From the NCBI GenBank assembly GCA_905479885.1, contig CAJQOE010000030.1:1-32158 (forward strand): a stretch of DNA of 32,158 nt, given 5' to 3'. The notes below the pieces were generated by a model, which saw only the letters and a list, made by a program, of their open reading frames with translations, was not told the DNA's origin and ran no database searches. Each line of letters opens with the position of its first letter. Positions within the stretch are counted from its first letter, which is position 1. The translations under genes were made by a program, and so were the position numbers. Source of the DNA: an uncultured Rickettsiaceae bacterium. Its GTDB lineage: Bacteria; Pseudomonadota; Alphaproteobacteria; Rickettsiales; Rickettsiaceae. This document shows, piece after piece, positions 23,423 through 31,228 of this stretch.

Positions 23423-23707
23423 ATGTCTAAGAAAAAATCCTCTGCAAAAGCAAAAGCTGAAGCTACTTTTGATCAGCAATTCGATGCATTGATACTACCA
23501 CTTCTAACACCTGAAATTATTGCTAGTCTTTTACAGGATCAGCAGTTTGTTAAAGAGGTGGTGCGTGAAACAAAACAAGCTCTTGCTAATCCTAGTGACG
23601 TACAGCAATTGGGTGCAAAATATAGTTTTAATACAAAAGATGTTGAAACTGGCTTGGAGCAGACAATAGAAGATTTAACGGCTCTTCTGGGCGATGATAG
23701 TGAATAA
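23423..23707 (+). CDS. Hypothetical protein, 94 aa, between recR and sucA
   Basis: I do not recognise this family. The ORF has ATG 23423 with AAAAAGG about 10 nt upstream and a good promoter in front, so it is likely real. The protein starts with a basic, Lys/Ser/Ala-rich stretch (SKKKSSAKAKAE, residues 2-13). Then comes an amphipathic helical region (about 16-52: FDQQFDALILPLLTPEIIASLL and onward), a short linker with NPSDVQQLGAKYSFN, and a C-terminal acidic helix (DVETGLEQTIEDLTALLGDDSE). There are no Cys residues, no signal peptide and no membrane span. Likely a soluble helical, charge-polarised protein; function unknown. It could be lineage-specific. Confidence 0.75.
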   Translation: MSKKKSSAKAKAEATFDQQFDALILPLLTPEIIASLLQDQQFVKEVVRETKQALANPSDVQQLGAKYSFNTKDVETGLEQTIEDLTALLGDDSE

Positions 23708-23795
23708 TACATTGATAATTTTTAATTGTTAGTCTTAGACGTTGCGTCTTAAAAGCTACTCGCTCTTAATGTTTTGGCCATTGCGCGTAAAAATC

Positions 23796-23825
23796 TTGCA
23801 ATTACTACCTTTTCAAGAGTAAAAT
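23796..23825 (+). promoter_or_regulatory. Promoter of sucA
   Basis: TTGCAA (23796-23801, 4 of 6) and TAAAAT (23820-23825, 5 of 6) are 18 bp apart. The predicted start would be about 33 nt before the GTG start of sucA, after which the strong ribosome-binding site AGGAGAGA is found. Confidence 0.5.
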
Positions 23826-23864
23826 GCTTATATTAGTTGTGATTTTTAGGAGAGAGTAATTTTA

Positions 23865-26669
23865 GTGTCCAAAAATTTTAAGCAGACAAGTTTTCTATTT
23901 GGTAGCAATTCGGTGTTTATTGAAGAATTGTATCAGCAATACCTACAGGATGCTAGTTCGGTAGATCCTAGTTGGGTTGAATTTTTTGCAAGTCAAAATG
24001 ATGTTTTTCCTTTGAAGAGTACTTCAAAGGTTATTATTAAAGATGCCCCTAACACTCAAATTAATAAAGCAGTGGCGGTTTCTGGTAATTTAGCAGAAAA
24101 TTCTTTAAGAGCTAAGTTTATGATCATGGCTTATCGTGAGCATGGTCATTATCTAGCTGAGCTTGATCCCTTGTCTTTGGAAATAAAAAAAGCACGCACT
24201 GATCTAAAATTAACATTAGAAGATTTTGGTTTTACCAAAGAGCAATTGTCTGAAACAATAGACGTTACTGGTGAGTTTAGTGATCTAACAACATGTACAG
24301 TAGACCAACTTGTCGAGGTTTTGGACCGTACGTATTCTGGCAGTATAGCTGCCGAGTTTTCACACGTTGAAAATAATACTGAACAAAAATGGTTGTATGA
24401 TCAGTTAGAAAATGCAAATACTCACGCAATGTTTTCTCTTGAAGATAAAAAGAGAATGCTGAAAGATTTGGTTGAAGTTGAAGGTTTTGAGCAATATTTG
24501 CACACAAAATTCTCAGGTGCTAAACGGTTCTCTATAGAAGGCGGCGATGCTTCTATTGTCTGTTTAGAATCGGTAATTAATTTGTCAGCGGAAGATGGTG
24601 CCGAGGAAGCTGTTTTGGGGTTGGCGCATCGAGGTCGCTTATCTACTTTAACTAAAGTTATGCAAAAGCCATATAGAGCTGTATTGTCTGAATTTATGGG
24701 TACTAGCGCATTTCCAACAGATTTAAATGTCTCTGGCGATGTGAAATATCATATGGGTTTTTCTTCGGATAAAGTAACTCCATCTGGACGCAAGATTCAT
24801 TTATCATTAACGCCAAACCCATCTCACCTAGAGGCAGTAAATCCTGTAGTGGCTGGTAAAGTACGTGCCAAACAAGATTGTTTAGGGCGTGATCGTAAGA
24901 AAGTAGTTGGCATATTAGTGCATGGCGATGCAGCATTCTGTGGACAAGGTGTTGTTGCAGAAAGCTTAGTTATGTCTGGCTTGAAGCCATATGAAGTAGG
25001 TGGTATTTTTCATTTAGTAATTAATAACCAAATTGGTTTTACAGCTAATGCTTATGATTCAAGGGTTGGGCGTTATTGTACAGAAGTTGCCAAGATGGTT
25101 GGCGCGCCAATAATACATGTCAACGGAGATGATATCGAGGCGGTAGTGGTGGCAACTAAAATAGCTTGTGATTACCGTGTTAAATTTGGTAAGGATGTAG
25201 TTGTGGACATTATATGTTATCGTAAATATGGGCATAATGAAGGTGATGAGCCGATGTACACCCAGGCTGTAATGTATAATGTTATCAAAACAAAACCAAC
25301 TCCAGCTGCTATATATGCAGAAAAATTAGTTTCTCAGTCAGAGATAGGCGCAGATTATTATGAGCAGTTAAAAGGGGAATTTAAAAATCATCTTGATAAA
25401 GAGTTTGCACAAGTTGAATCTTATAAACCAAGAGCGCAATGGCTAGAAGGGAATTGGTCAGGTTTTGATCGTTCAAGCGAAACTAACTTAAAAACTGGCG
25501 TGGCTAAATCTGTACTACTAAATATGTGTAAGGATTTATGTACTATTCCGGAGTCTTTTTCTGCAAATAAGAAAATAGCCAAATTACTCTCAAATAGAGC
25601 TGAGTCTGTCAGTAAAGGTGACTCATTAGATTGGGCAACGGCTGAATTGCTAGCTTATGGTACATTGTTAAAGGAAGGTATGCCAGTTAGAATCACTGGA
25701 CAAGATGTTGGTCGTGGAACTTTCTCTCATAGGCACGCGGTACTGCACTCACAAACAGATAAATCAATTTATGAACCATTAAATAATATTTCAAAAGATC
25801 AGGCGTTTTTTGAGATTGCTGATAGTAACCTTTCAGAATATGGAGTGCTTGGATTTGAGTATGGCTATTCTTTAGTCAACCCAAACCAGTTAGTAATTTG
25901 GGAAGGGCAGTTTGGTGATTTCTGTAATGGCGCTCAAATTATTTTTGATCAATTTATTTCGTCAGCTGAAACTAAATGGTTGCGTATGAGTGGTTTGGTA
26001 TGCCTATTACCAAATGGTATGGAAGGGCAAGGCCCAGAGCATAGCTCTGCAAGGTTAGAACGCTTCTTGCAGCTTTGCGCAGAAGATAATATGCAAGTAG
26101 TATATCCCACGACTCCAGCTTCTATATTTCATTTATTACGTCGTCAGTTATTGCGTAATTTTAGAAAGCCGTTAATCGTTATGTCACCAAAATCATTATT
26201 GCGCCATAAGCTGGCGGTATCGGATATTTCTGCTTTTGATGAAAATACATCATTTGTACCAGTGATAGATGAAATTGATAAAGATATAAAAGCAAGTGCG
26301 GTAAAAAAAGTAGTGTTCTGCTCGGGTAAAGTATATTACGACTTGCTTGAGGCGCGTAGAGAGCAGAAAATAAAAGATATAGCCATTATACGTCTCGAGC
26401 AATTATATCCTTTTGAAAAAGCTATTATTGTTAAAATAATGCAAAAATATTCAAAAGCTACAGAGTATGTTTGGTGTCAAGAAGAGCCTAGGAATATGGG
26501 TGGGTGGAGATATATCAGAGCACATATGGAAGAAGCGCTAAAACAAGCTTCTATAAAAAAAGCAATAAATTTTGTTGGTAGGGCAGAGGCATCTTCGCCG
26601 GCTGTTGGTTATTTGTATGTACATAATAAACAGCAAGAAGCATTAGTAAAAGAAGCCCTTGATATTTAA
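23865..26669 (+). CDS. sucA: 2-oxoglutarate dehydrogenase E1 component (GTG start)
   Basis: Thiamine-diphosphate enzyme that decarboxylates 2-oxoglutarate in the TCA cycle and passes the succinyl group to the E2 lipoyl domain. The 934-aa protein has the short N-terminal peptide that contacts E2 (TSFLFGSNSVFIEELYQQYLQDASSVDPSWVEFF-type), LGLAHRGRLSTL near 249-260, the GDAAFCGQGVVAE and NNQIGFT blocks for ThDP, RKYGHNEGDEP, and GQDVGRGTFSHRHAVLH in the transketolase-like second half. The start is GTG 23865 with AGGAGAG 10 nt before it. sucB follows 41 bp later. Confidence 0.97.
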   Translation: MSKNFKQTSFLFGSNSVFIEELYQQYLQDASSVDPSWVEFFASQNDVFPLKSTSKVIIKDAPNTQINKAVAVSGNLAENSLRAKFMIMAYREHGHYLAELDPLSLEIKKARTDLKLTLEDFGFTKEQLSETIDVTGEFSDLTTCTVDQLVEVLDRTYSGSIAAEFSHVENNTEQKWLYDQLENANTHAMFSLEDKKRMLKDLVEVEGFEQYLHTKFSGAKRFSIEGGDASIVCLESVINLSAEDGAEEAVLGLAHRGRLSTLTKVMQKPYRAVLSEFMGTSAFPTDLNVSGDVKYHMGFSSDKVTPSGRKIHLSLTPNPSHLEAVNPVVAGKVRAKQDCLGRDRKKVVGILVHGDAAFCGQGVVAESLVMSGLKPYEVGGIFHLVINNQIGFTANAYDSRVGRYCTEVAKMVGAPIIHVNGDDIEAVVVATKIACDYRVKFGKDVVVDIICYRKYGHNEGDEPMYTQAVMYNVIKTKPTPAAIYAEKLVSQSEIGADYYEQLKGEFKNHLDKEFAQVESYKPRAQWLEGNWSGFDRSSETNLKTGVAKSVLLNMCKDLCTIPESFSANKKIAKLLSNRAESVSKGDSLDWATAELLAYGTLLKEGMPVRITGQDVGRGTFSHRHAVLHSQTDKSIYEPLNNISKDQAFFEIADSNLSEYGVLGFEYGYSLVNPNQLVIWEGQFGDFCNGAQIIFDQFISSAETKWLRMSGLVCLLPNGMEGQGPEHSSARLERFLQLCAEDNMQVVYPTTPASIFHLLRRQLLRNFRKPLIVMSPKSLLRHKLAVSDISAFDENTSFVPVIDEIDKDIKASAVKKVVFCSGKVYYDLLEARREQKIKDIAIIRLEQLYPFEKAIIVKIMQKYSKATEYVWCQEEPRNMGGWRYIRAHMEEALKQASIKKAINFVGRAEASSPAVGYLYVHNKQQEALVKEALDI

Positions 26670-26710
26670 GAGTATATTATAGAATTTAAGAAGATTTGGA
26701 GACGTAAATT

Positions 26711-27922
26711 ATGAGTGTTGGAATTGTAGTACCTCCTTTAGGGGAATCTGTTTCTGAAGCAACGATTGCCAAATGGTTTAAGCAACCAGGCGATGCAGTG
26801 AAAGTAGATGAATTATTACTCGAACTTGAGACAGAAAAAGTAACTTTAGAAGTAAACGCTACAGCAGAAGGCGTGCTGGAATCTATTGATGCAGCAGAAG
26901 ATACTACCGTGACAGTAGGGCAAGTAGTAGGTAAAATTAAAGCAGGTAGCACACCAGATGTGCCGTCGGCTCCGAGTGCAGCTGCGGCACCTGCTGCCCC
27001 TTCTACTAACGCAGCTCCTGTTTCTTCTGTAACAGATAGAAAAGTAGATCCTGCAACGACAATGCCTCCGTCAGTGCAAAAATTAGTTACTGAGAGTAAT
27101 TTAAATCCTGCGAATATTCCAGCAACTGGTAAAGATGGTCGCATTAATAAGGGTGATGTGTTAAGTGCGCTGAGCAACCCTGTTTCAACACAAGCACTGT
27201 CTCCAACCTTGGAAGGTGACGACAGGCCAGTTGAACGCATACGTATGTCACGCTTACGTAAGACTATAGCGCAGCGTTTAAAAGATTCACAAAATACAGC
27301 TGCAATCTTGAGTACATTTAACGAAATGGATATGAGTAAAGTGATGGCACTACGCGCAAGACATCGCGATGCTTTCCAAGAGAAACACGGCGTCAAGCTT
27401 GGTTTTATGTCGTTCTTTGTAAAGGCGATTATCAGCGCTCTTAAAGCGGTACCATCTGTGAATGCAGAAATGGAAGGTGATGACATAATATATAAGCAAT
27501 ATTATGATATCGGCGTCGCTGTGGGAACAGAGCAAGGGCTTGTAGTGCCTATAGTTAGAAACGCAGATAGAATGAGTTTTTCCGAAATAGAAAAAGAAAT
27601 TGTTTCATTAGCTGTTCGCGCTAGAGATGGTAAATTAGCTATGTCTGATTTAACCGGTGGAACATTTTCTGTAACAAATGGCGGGGTCTATGGTTCGTTG
27701 CTATCAACCCCAATCATCAATCCACCACAAACAGGTATTATTGGTTTGCATAATACACAGGAACGACCAGTAGTTATAGATGGTAAGATTGAGATTCGTC
27801 CAATGATGTATACTGCCCTTTCCTATGATCATAGAGTGATTGATGGTAAAGACGCAGTTACCTTCTTAGTGAAAGTTAAAGAAGCTATAGAAGATCCAGA
27901 GAGGTTATTAATTGATATTTAA
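26711..27922 (+). CDS. sucB: Dihydrolipoyl succinyltransferase, E2 of 2-oxoglutarate dehydrogenase
   Basis: Core acyltransferase of the 2-oxoglutarate dehydrogenase complex. The 403-aa protein has one N-terminal lipoyl domain (about 1-76) with ETEKVTLEV and lipoylated Lys43, an Ala/Pro/Ser-rich linker (about 80-110), a peripheral subunit-binding domain (about 115-152: PSVQKLVTESNLNPANI...GKDGRINKGDVL), and the catalytic domain (about 170-403) with the SYDHRVIDGKDAV motif. Family length is normal. Directly after the stop lies a strong Shine-Dalgarno sequence leading into a 43-aa ORF. Confidence 0.97.
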   Translation: MSVGIVVPPLGESVSEATIAKWFKQPGDAVKVDELLLELETEKVTLEVNATAEGVLESIDAAEDTTVTVGQVVGKIKAGSTPDVPSAPSAAAAPAAPSTNAAPVSSVTDRKVDPATTMPPSVQKLVTESNLNPANIPATGKDGRINKGDVLSALSNPVSTQALSPTLEGDDRPVERIRMSRLRKTIAQRLKDSQNTAAILSTFNEMDMSKVMALRARHRDAFQEKHGVKLGFMSFFVKAIISALKAVPSVNAEMEGDDIIYKQYYDIGVAVGTEQGLVVPIVRNADRMSFSEIEKEIVSLAVRARDGKLAMSDLTGGTFSVTNGGVYGSLLSTPIINPPQTGIIGLHNTQERPVVIDGKIEIRPMMYTALSYDHRVIDGKDAVTFLVKVKEAIEDPERLLIDI

Positions 27923-27936
27923 AAGGAGGAAGTAAA

Positions 27937-28068
27937 ATGTTACAATTTGAACACGCCGAAGTTTTAAGTAGAGTATTAGCAGAACTAAAAAATACAGTAG
28001 AAGAATACCCAGCAAATGTAAATATAACTGGTAATGAATCTAGTATGTACATGGATATAGACATCTAA
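27937..28068 (+). CDS. Unrecognised 43-aa small protein after sucB
   Basis: A short ORF from ATG 27937 to TAA 28066-28068, preceded by AAAAGGAGGA (27921-27930) at an ideal distance, one of the strongest ribosome-binding sites in the window. The peptide begins MLQFEHAEVLSRVLAELKNT, an amphipathic helix, continues VEEYPANVNITGNESS and ends MYMDIDI. It is acidic, with no Cys, no signal and no membrane span. It begins 14 bp after sucB and is followed by a strong hairpin, so it would be the last gene of the sucAB transcript. I recognise no family. The alternative is a non-coding leader-like remnant. Confidence 0.6.
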   Translation: MLQFEHAEVLSRVLAELKNTVEEYPANVNITGNESSMYMDIDI

Positions 28069-28078
28069 CTAAAATCTT

Positions 28079-28111
28079 CCCACCCAAACAATTATTAATT
28101 ATTTGGGTGGG
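28079..28111 (+). terminator. Strong hairpin closing the sucAB unit
   Basis: CCCACCCAAA (28079-28088) pairs perfectly with TTTGGGTGGG (28102-28111); the 13-nt AT-rich loop can partly pair as well. It is 10 bp after the 43-aa ORF and 26 bp before rlmH. The downstream bases are gataacaata, so there is no U-run; it may end transcription inefficiently or protect the mRNA 3' end. Confidence 0.6.
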
Positions 28112-28137
28112 ATAACAATATTAGCAGCTACCTTTAT

Positions 28138-28587
28138 ATGAAGTTACAAATTATAGCAGTTGGTAAGATAGCTGGAGAGCAAGCTGCTATCGTCAAGCAT
28201 TACCAAAAAATGATTGGTTGGCAAGTGCAGAATACTGAGCTTGCTTACTCAAAGAAATTATCAGAAAAACAAATAAAGCAACATGAAGCAAAGCTTATCC
28301 AAGATAAGATTGTTAAAGGCGCGTACGTTGTTGTTCTGGACGTACTGGGCAAACAGATAAGTAGTGAGATATTCAGCGATATATTTAAATCACAAATGAT
28401 GTGTGGTAGAAATGTAGACTTTATTATTGGAGGTGCCTTTGGTTTAGACGCATCAATATTGTCATTGGCAGACATGACATTATCTCTTTCAAAAATGACC
28501 TTTCCTCATCAAATTGCTAAATTACTCTTATTTGAACAAATATATAGAGCTCAGACTATTTTGGATAATCATCCGTACCATAAATAA
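28138..28587 (+). CDS. rlmH: 23S rRNA (pseudouridine1915-N3)-methyltransferase RlmH
   Basis: SPOUT methyltransferase that uses S-adenosylmethionine to methylate pseudouridine 1915 in helix 69 of 23S rRNA. The 149-aa protein shows MKLQIIAVGKI at the start, YVVVLDVLGKQISSE, the SAM-knot segment FIIGGAFGLD near 100-109, LSLSKMTFPHQIAKLLLFEQIYRAQTI and the invariant end HPYHK. Length is typical (about 155). The substrate base is made by RluD, encoded at 10729 in this window. Confidence 0.96.
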   Translation: MKLQIIAVGKIAGEQAAIVKHYQKMIGWQVQNTELAYSKKLSEKQIKQHEAKLIQDKIVKGAYVVVLDVLGKQISSEIFSDIFKSQMMCGRNVDFIIGGAFGLDASILSLADMTLSLSKMTFPHQIAKLLLFEQIYRAQTILDNHPYHK

Positions 28588-28633
28588 TTGTTTGTCCATA
28601 TGTTTGTATTAATAACACGAATTAAGGATCAAA

Positions 28634-28686
28634 AGTTTTAGATAGGGTTTATTCTAATTTTGTTGTGCAAGTTATAGTCTAAAACT
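28634..28686. repeat. 9-bp inverted repeat in the rlmH-MFS gap
   Basis: AGTTTTAGA (28634-28642) and TCTAAAACT (28678-28686) are perfect reverse complements 35 nt apart, inside the 265-bp gap between rlmH and the MFS gene. The long loop makes a terminator unlikely; an operator or a folded leader are options. The same gap also holds TTGATT (28730-28735) and TAAAAT (28751-28756), a possible promoter for the transporter with a short 15-bp spacer. No coding ORF was seen in it. Confidence 0.35.
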
Positions 28687-28852
28687 CATCTAAGCCTTCT
28701 GCAACCTATGATTTAAAAAGCTCTTGTTTTTGATTCGCCTTAGAGTAGTGTAAAATCTATCAGCACACTGGCGTTAATATATAAAAAAACACTTCCCAAC
28801 ATACAATTTTTAGGTGTATTAATTAAATATGGTAATTAATACATAGGTGGTT

Positions 28853-30196
28853 ATGTCAGATATTAAATATAAACTTAATAAGTATCAAAAAGAATCAATA
28901 TTACTTTTACAAATAGGTACTTTTCTTGAATATTTTGATTTGATGCTTTATGTGCACATGGCAGTTGTGCTTAACGAATTATTTTTTCCAAAAACGGATC
29001 CTAAAATGGCAGCGATTTTAGCTGCTTTTGCTTTTTGCTCTACTTATGTATTAAGACCATTTGGGGCGCTAATATTCGGCTATATTGGTGATAATTATGG
29101 AAGAAAGCCAACAGTTATTATCACTACTTCCTTAATGGCTTTAAGTTGTTTAACTATGGCAACCCTTCCTACTTATGCAGATATAGGTATTACTGCAGCA
29201 GTGATCGTTTCTTTGTTACGAATAATACAAGGAATGAGCTCAATGGGTGAAGTTATGGGTGCTCGTATATATATTACTGAAATTACTAAACCACCAGTTC
29301 AATATTCAGCTGTATGTTATGTATCGATTTCTGTTGCGCTTGGTTCCATTTCCGCTTTGGGCGTTGCGACTTTAGCGACAAGAGTTGGTTTTAACTGGAG
29401 AATTGCTTTTATATTTGGTATGGTAATTGCCCTAGTCGGTATAGTTGCGCGTACGAGGCTACGCGAAACCCCTGATTTTGCTGATGCAAAGCGTAAAATG
29501 CAAAATACTCTTAACTTGGCTACAGAAGGTGGGTTAGATAAACCTGCAGCCTTATTATTGAAGACAAATTATGCATGGGACGAGAAGGTTAATAAGAAAA
29601 GTTTCTTCCATTTTTTTAGTGTATTTTGTGGTTGGCCTCTTTCTTTTTATTTGGCGTATATATATTTTATTCCAACCTTAAAAGACTCTTGTGGCTATAC
29701 ATCTGCAGATATTATCCTGCATAATTTTTATTTATCGCTATTTCAATTATTTACAAATATAGTAATTCTTTTTTTAACTAAAAGAATTTATCCGTTATAC
29801 ATATCGAAATTTATTGGCTTCTTTTTCCTTTTTTCTCTTTTTATTATGCCATTTGTAATGAATGGAAGCCCTAACAATTATACGATATTTTTAATACAAA
29901 TATTATTTGTATCGGGTCTTAGAGAAACTCCATCTGACCCTATTCTAATAAAGCATTTTCCAGTATTTAAACGTTTTACAGCTGCTACCTTTGGTTATGC
30001 CTTGTCAAGGGCTGTAATGTATATATTTATATCTTTTGGGCTTGTTTATCTAACGAATTGGTTTGGATATTATGGTGTTTGGATATTAGCATTTCCAATA
30101 ACTTTCTTCTGGCTTAAGGCTGTTTTCTATTACTCTTCTTTAGAAAAAGCTGTAGGCCATTACCCAAAGAAAGGAGAGTGGCAAGTTGAGGGTTAA
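28853..30196 (+). CDS. MFS transporter, metabolite:H+ symporter (ProP-like) family
   Basis: Inner-membrane transporter of the major facilitator superfamily, closest in style to the proline/betaine (ProP) proteins that are multiplied in rickettsiae. The 447-aa protein has about twelve hydrophobic spans, FLEYFDLMLYVHMA in span 1, the loop 2-3 motif GYIGDNYGRKP near 78-88, and RIIQGMSSMGEVMGARIYITE in span 4 to 5. A charged central loop (about 200-245) and the C-terminal block GLRETPSDPILIKHFPVFKR follow. ATG 28853 with AGG five nt upstream is preferred; a GTG at 28847 adds two residues. Substrate cannot be predicted. Confidence 0.85.
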   Translation: MSDIKYKLNKYQKESILLLQIGTFLEYFDLMLYVHMAVVLNELFFPKTDPKMAAILAAFAFCSTYVLRPFGALIFGYIGDNYGRKPTVIITTSLMALSCLTMATLPTYADIGITAAVIVSLLRIIQGMSSMGEVMGARIYITEITKPPVQYSAVCYVSISVALGSISALGVATLATRVGFNWRIAFIFGMVIALVGIVARTRLRETPDFADAKRKMQNTLNLATEGGLDKPAALLLKTNYAWDEKVNKKSFFHFFSVFCGWPLSFYLAYIYFIPTLKDSCGYTSADIILHNFYLSLFQLFTNIVILFLTKRIYPLYISKFIGFFFLFSLFIMPFVMNGSPNNYTIFLIQILFVSGLRETPSDPILIKHFPVFKRFTAATFGYALSRAVMYIFISFGLVYLTNWFGYYGVWILAFPITFFWLKAVFYYSSLEKAVGHYPKKGEWQVEG

Positions 30197-30467
30197 TAAT
30201 TAATATAGTAAATGTATGGCTTCTGTGACTAGATATCTCCGAACACTGCCGGATCAATATCCTATTACCATTCGTAAATTTAAGGGTAAGAATTTAGATG
30301 GATTATATAAATAATATCTTAGCCGCCGAGATTTGGGGTATTAAGTTGAAATATTAGGTTTTTCTTAAGCGGGTAGTACTAAGCTTTGCTTTTACAGTAA
30401 TAAGGTATAGAGCGGTTGTATTAGCAACTGTTTCTAGCCATTATTTTAATTTGTATTTTAAGAGAGA
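30197..30467. other. Non-coding gap between the MFS gene and tRNA-Thr
   Basis: About 270 bp without a recognisable gene. It contains one short ORF, 30216-30314 (+), 32 codons, reading MASVTRYLRTLPDQYPITIR and onward, with no ribosome-binding site and no family I know. No clear terminator, promoter or inverted repeat longer than a few base pairs was seen. Confidence 0.5.
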
Positions 30468-30542
30468 TGGTGCCGGATGTCGGATTCGAACTGACGACCG
30501 ACCGCTTACAAGGCGGTTGCTCTACCACTGAGCTAATCCGGC
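30468..30542 (-). tRNA. tRNA-Thr(UGU)
   Basis: Read on the minus strand, acceptor GCCGGAT pairs with ATCCGGC, D-arm GCTC/GAGC, anticodon stem ACCGC/GCGGT with loop CTTGTAA and anticodon TGT (complement of 30508-30510), variable loop of five, T-loop TTCGAAT, discriminator A and encoded CCA (30470-30468). The T-stem GTCAG/CCGAC has one A-C mismatch next to the loop. It lies downstream of rpsP on the same strand. Confidence 0.95.
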
Positions 30543-30568
30543 AATATATAGTACATAAGTACTAAAGG

Positions 30569-30592
30569 TAAGGGTGCTCGAGTGCACCCTTA
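30569..30592 (-). terminator. Hairpin between rpsP and tRNA-Thr
   Basis: TAAGGGTGC (30569-30577) and GCACCCTTA (30584-30592) form a 9-bp stem with a 6-nt loop, starting 5 bp past the rpsP stop. The minus-strand continuation ACCTTTAG is a poor U-run, so termination may be partial and could feed the tRNA gene, or it marks a processing site. Confidence 0.5.
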
Positions 30593-30596
30593 GAAA

Positions 30597-30935
30597 TTAT
30601 TTAGCAGCTTTTTGTTCTTTTTTAGATGGTTTAGTTGTTTGAGCTTTTTCTTTGATTGCCATTTTTCTCAAAATTGTATCTGGTAATTTAATACCAGCTG
30701 CTTTGATGAAATGTGCAACACGCTCAGTTGGTTGTGCTCCTTGAGCTAACCAATGTTCGATACGATCTGCTTTAAGAGTAACACGTTCGCCATCTTCTTT
30801 TTTTAGTAAAGGATTATACGTACCAATTTTTTCGATGAAATCACCGTCTCTTGGAGCACGTGCATCTGCTACAACTACTCTATAATAAGGGCGTTTTTTG
30901 GCGCCACCTCTTGCTAAACGAATCTTAACTGCCAT
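30597..30935 (-). CDS. rpsP: 30S ribosomal protein S16
   Basis: Assembly protein of the small subunit body. The 112-aa product has MAVKIRLARGGAKKRPYYRVVVADARAPRDGDFIEKIGTYNPL (S16 signature) and RIEHWLAQGAQPTERVAHFIKAAG. The C-terminus is extended by about 25 residues relative to E. coli S16 (82 aa) with a Lys-rich end (KPSKKEQKAAK), as in several alphaproteobacterial S16 proteins. It follows rpmG by 12 bp; tRNA-Thr lies 54 bp beyond its stop. Confidence 0.96.
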   Translation of the reverse strand: MAVKIRLARGGAKKRPYYRVVVADARAPRDGDFIEKIGTYNPLLKKEDGERVTLKADRIEHWLAQGAQPTERVAHFIKAAGIKLPDTILRKMAIKEKAQTTKPSKKEQKAAK

Positions 30936-30947
30936 ATATACAAAACT

Positions 30948-31121
30948 CTACTTAATTTTTTCTTCCTTAAATTCAACATGCTTACGCACTTTAGGATCGT
31001 ACTTTCTAAAAGATAACTTTTCAGTTAAAGTTTTAGGATTACGCTTCTTCACAAGGTAGTATCCAGTTCCTGCTGTGCTAACTAGCTTCACCAGAAGATT
31101 TTTACTTTTTTTCTTAGACAC
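30948..31121 (-). CDS. rpmG: 50S ribosomal protein L33 (GTG start)
   Basis: Small protein of the large subunit near the E site. From GTG 31121 the product is 57 residues: SKKKSKNLLVKLVSTAGTGY, then YLVKKRNPKTLTEKLSFRKYDPKVRKHVEFKEEKIK, the full L33 pattern for Alphaproteobacteria (no zinc cysteines). An open frame extends upstream to an ATG at 31220, but those 33 residues have no family match. AAAAAGG precedes the GTG by about 10 nt, supporting this start. It is 12 bp upstream of rpsP. Confidence 0.93.
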   Translation of the reverse strand: MSKKKSKNLLVKLVSTAGTGYYLVKKRNPKTLTEKLSFRKYDPKVRKHVEFKEEKIK

Positions 31122-31228
31122 AGTCTTTAACCTTTTTAAAAACAATTTTTCATAAAATATCCTAGGTAAAATATAACTAGAAGCACCAATAGTCAAGAGT
31201 AAAGTTAGCCAAACATGCAATGAAATGA

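Noticed and set aside
23740..23756. Short hairpin AGACG-TTG-CGTCT upstream of sucA
   Set aside because: A five-bp stem without a T-run is too weak to call a terminator or operator.
26686..27486. 266-aa open frame on the minus strand opposite sucB
   Set aside because: It is fully antisense to the lipoyl, linker and catalytic regions of sucB, has Ser/Thr/Ala-rich composition expected from the reverse frame of a GC-richer gene, and shows no domain.
30216..30314. 32-codon ORF after the MFS gene
   Set aside because: It has no ribosome-binding site, no family resemblance and no promoter; kept only as a note in the gap entry.
31122..31220. N-terminal extension of L33 from an ATG at 31220 (33 residues, hydrophobic)
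   Set aside because: It has no L33 counterpart; the GTG at 31121 gives the conserved start and has a ribosome-binding site. The extension is chance open frame.
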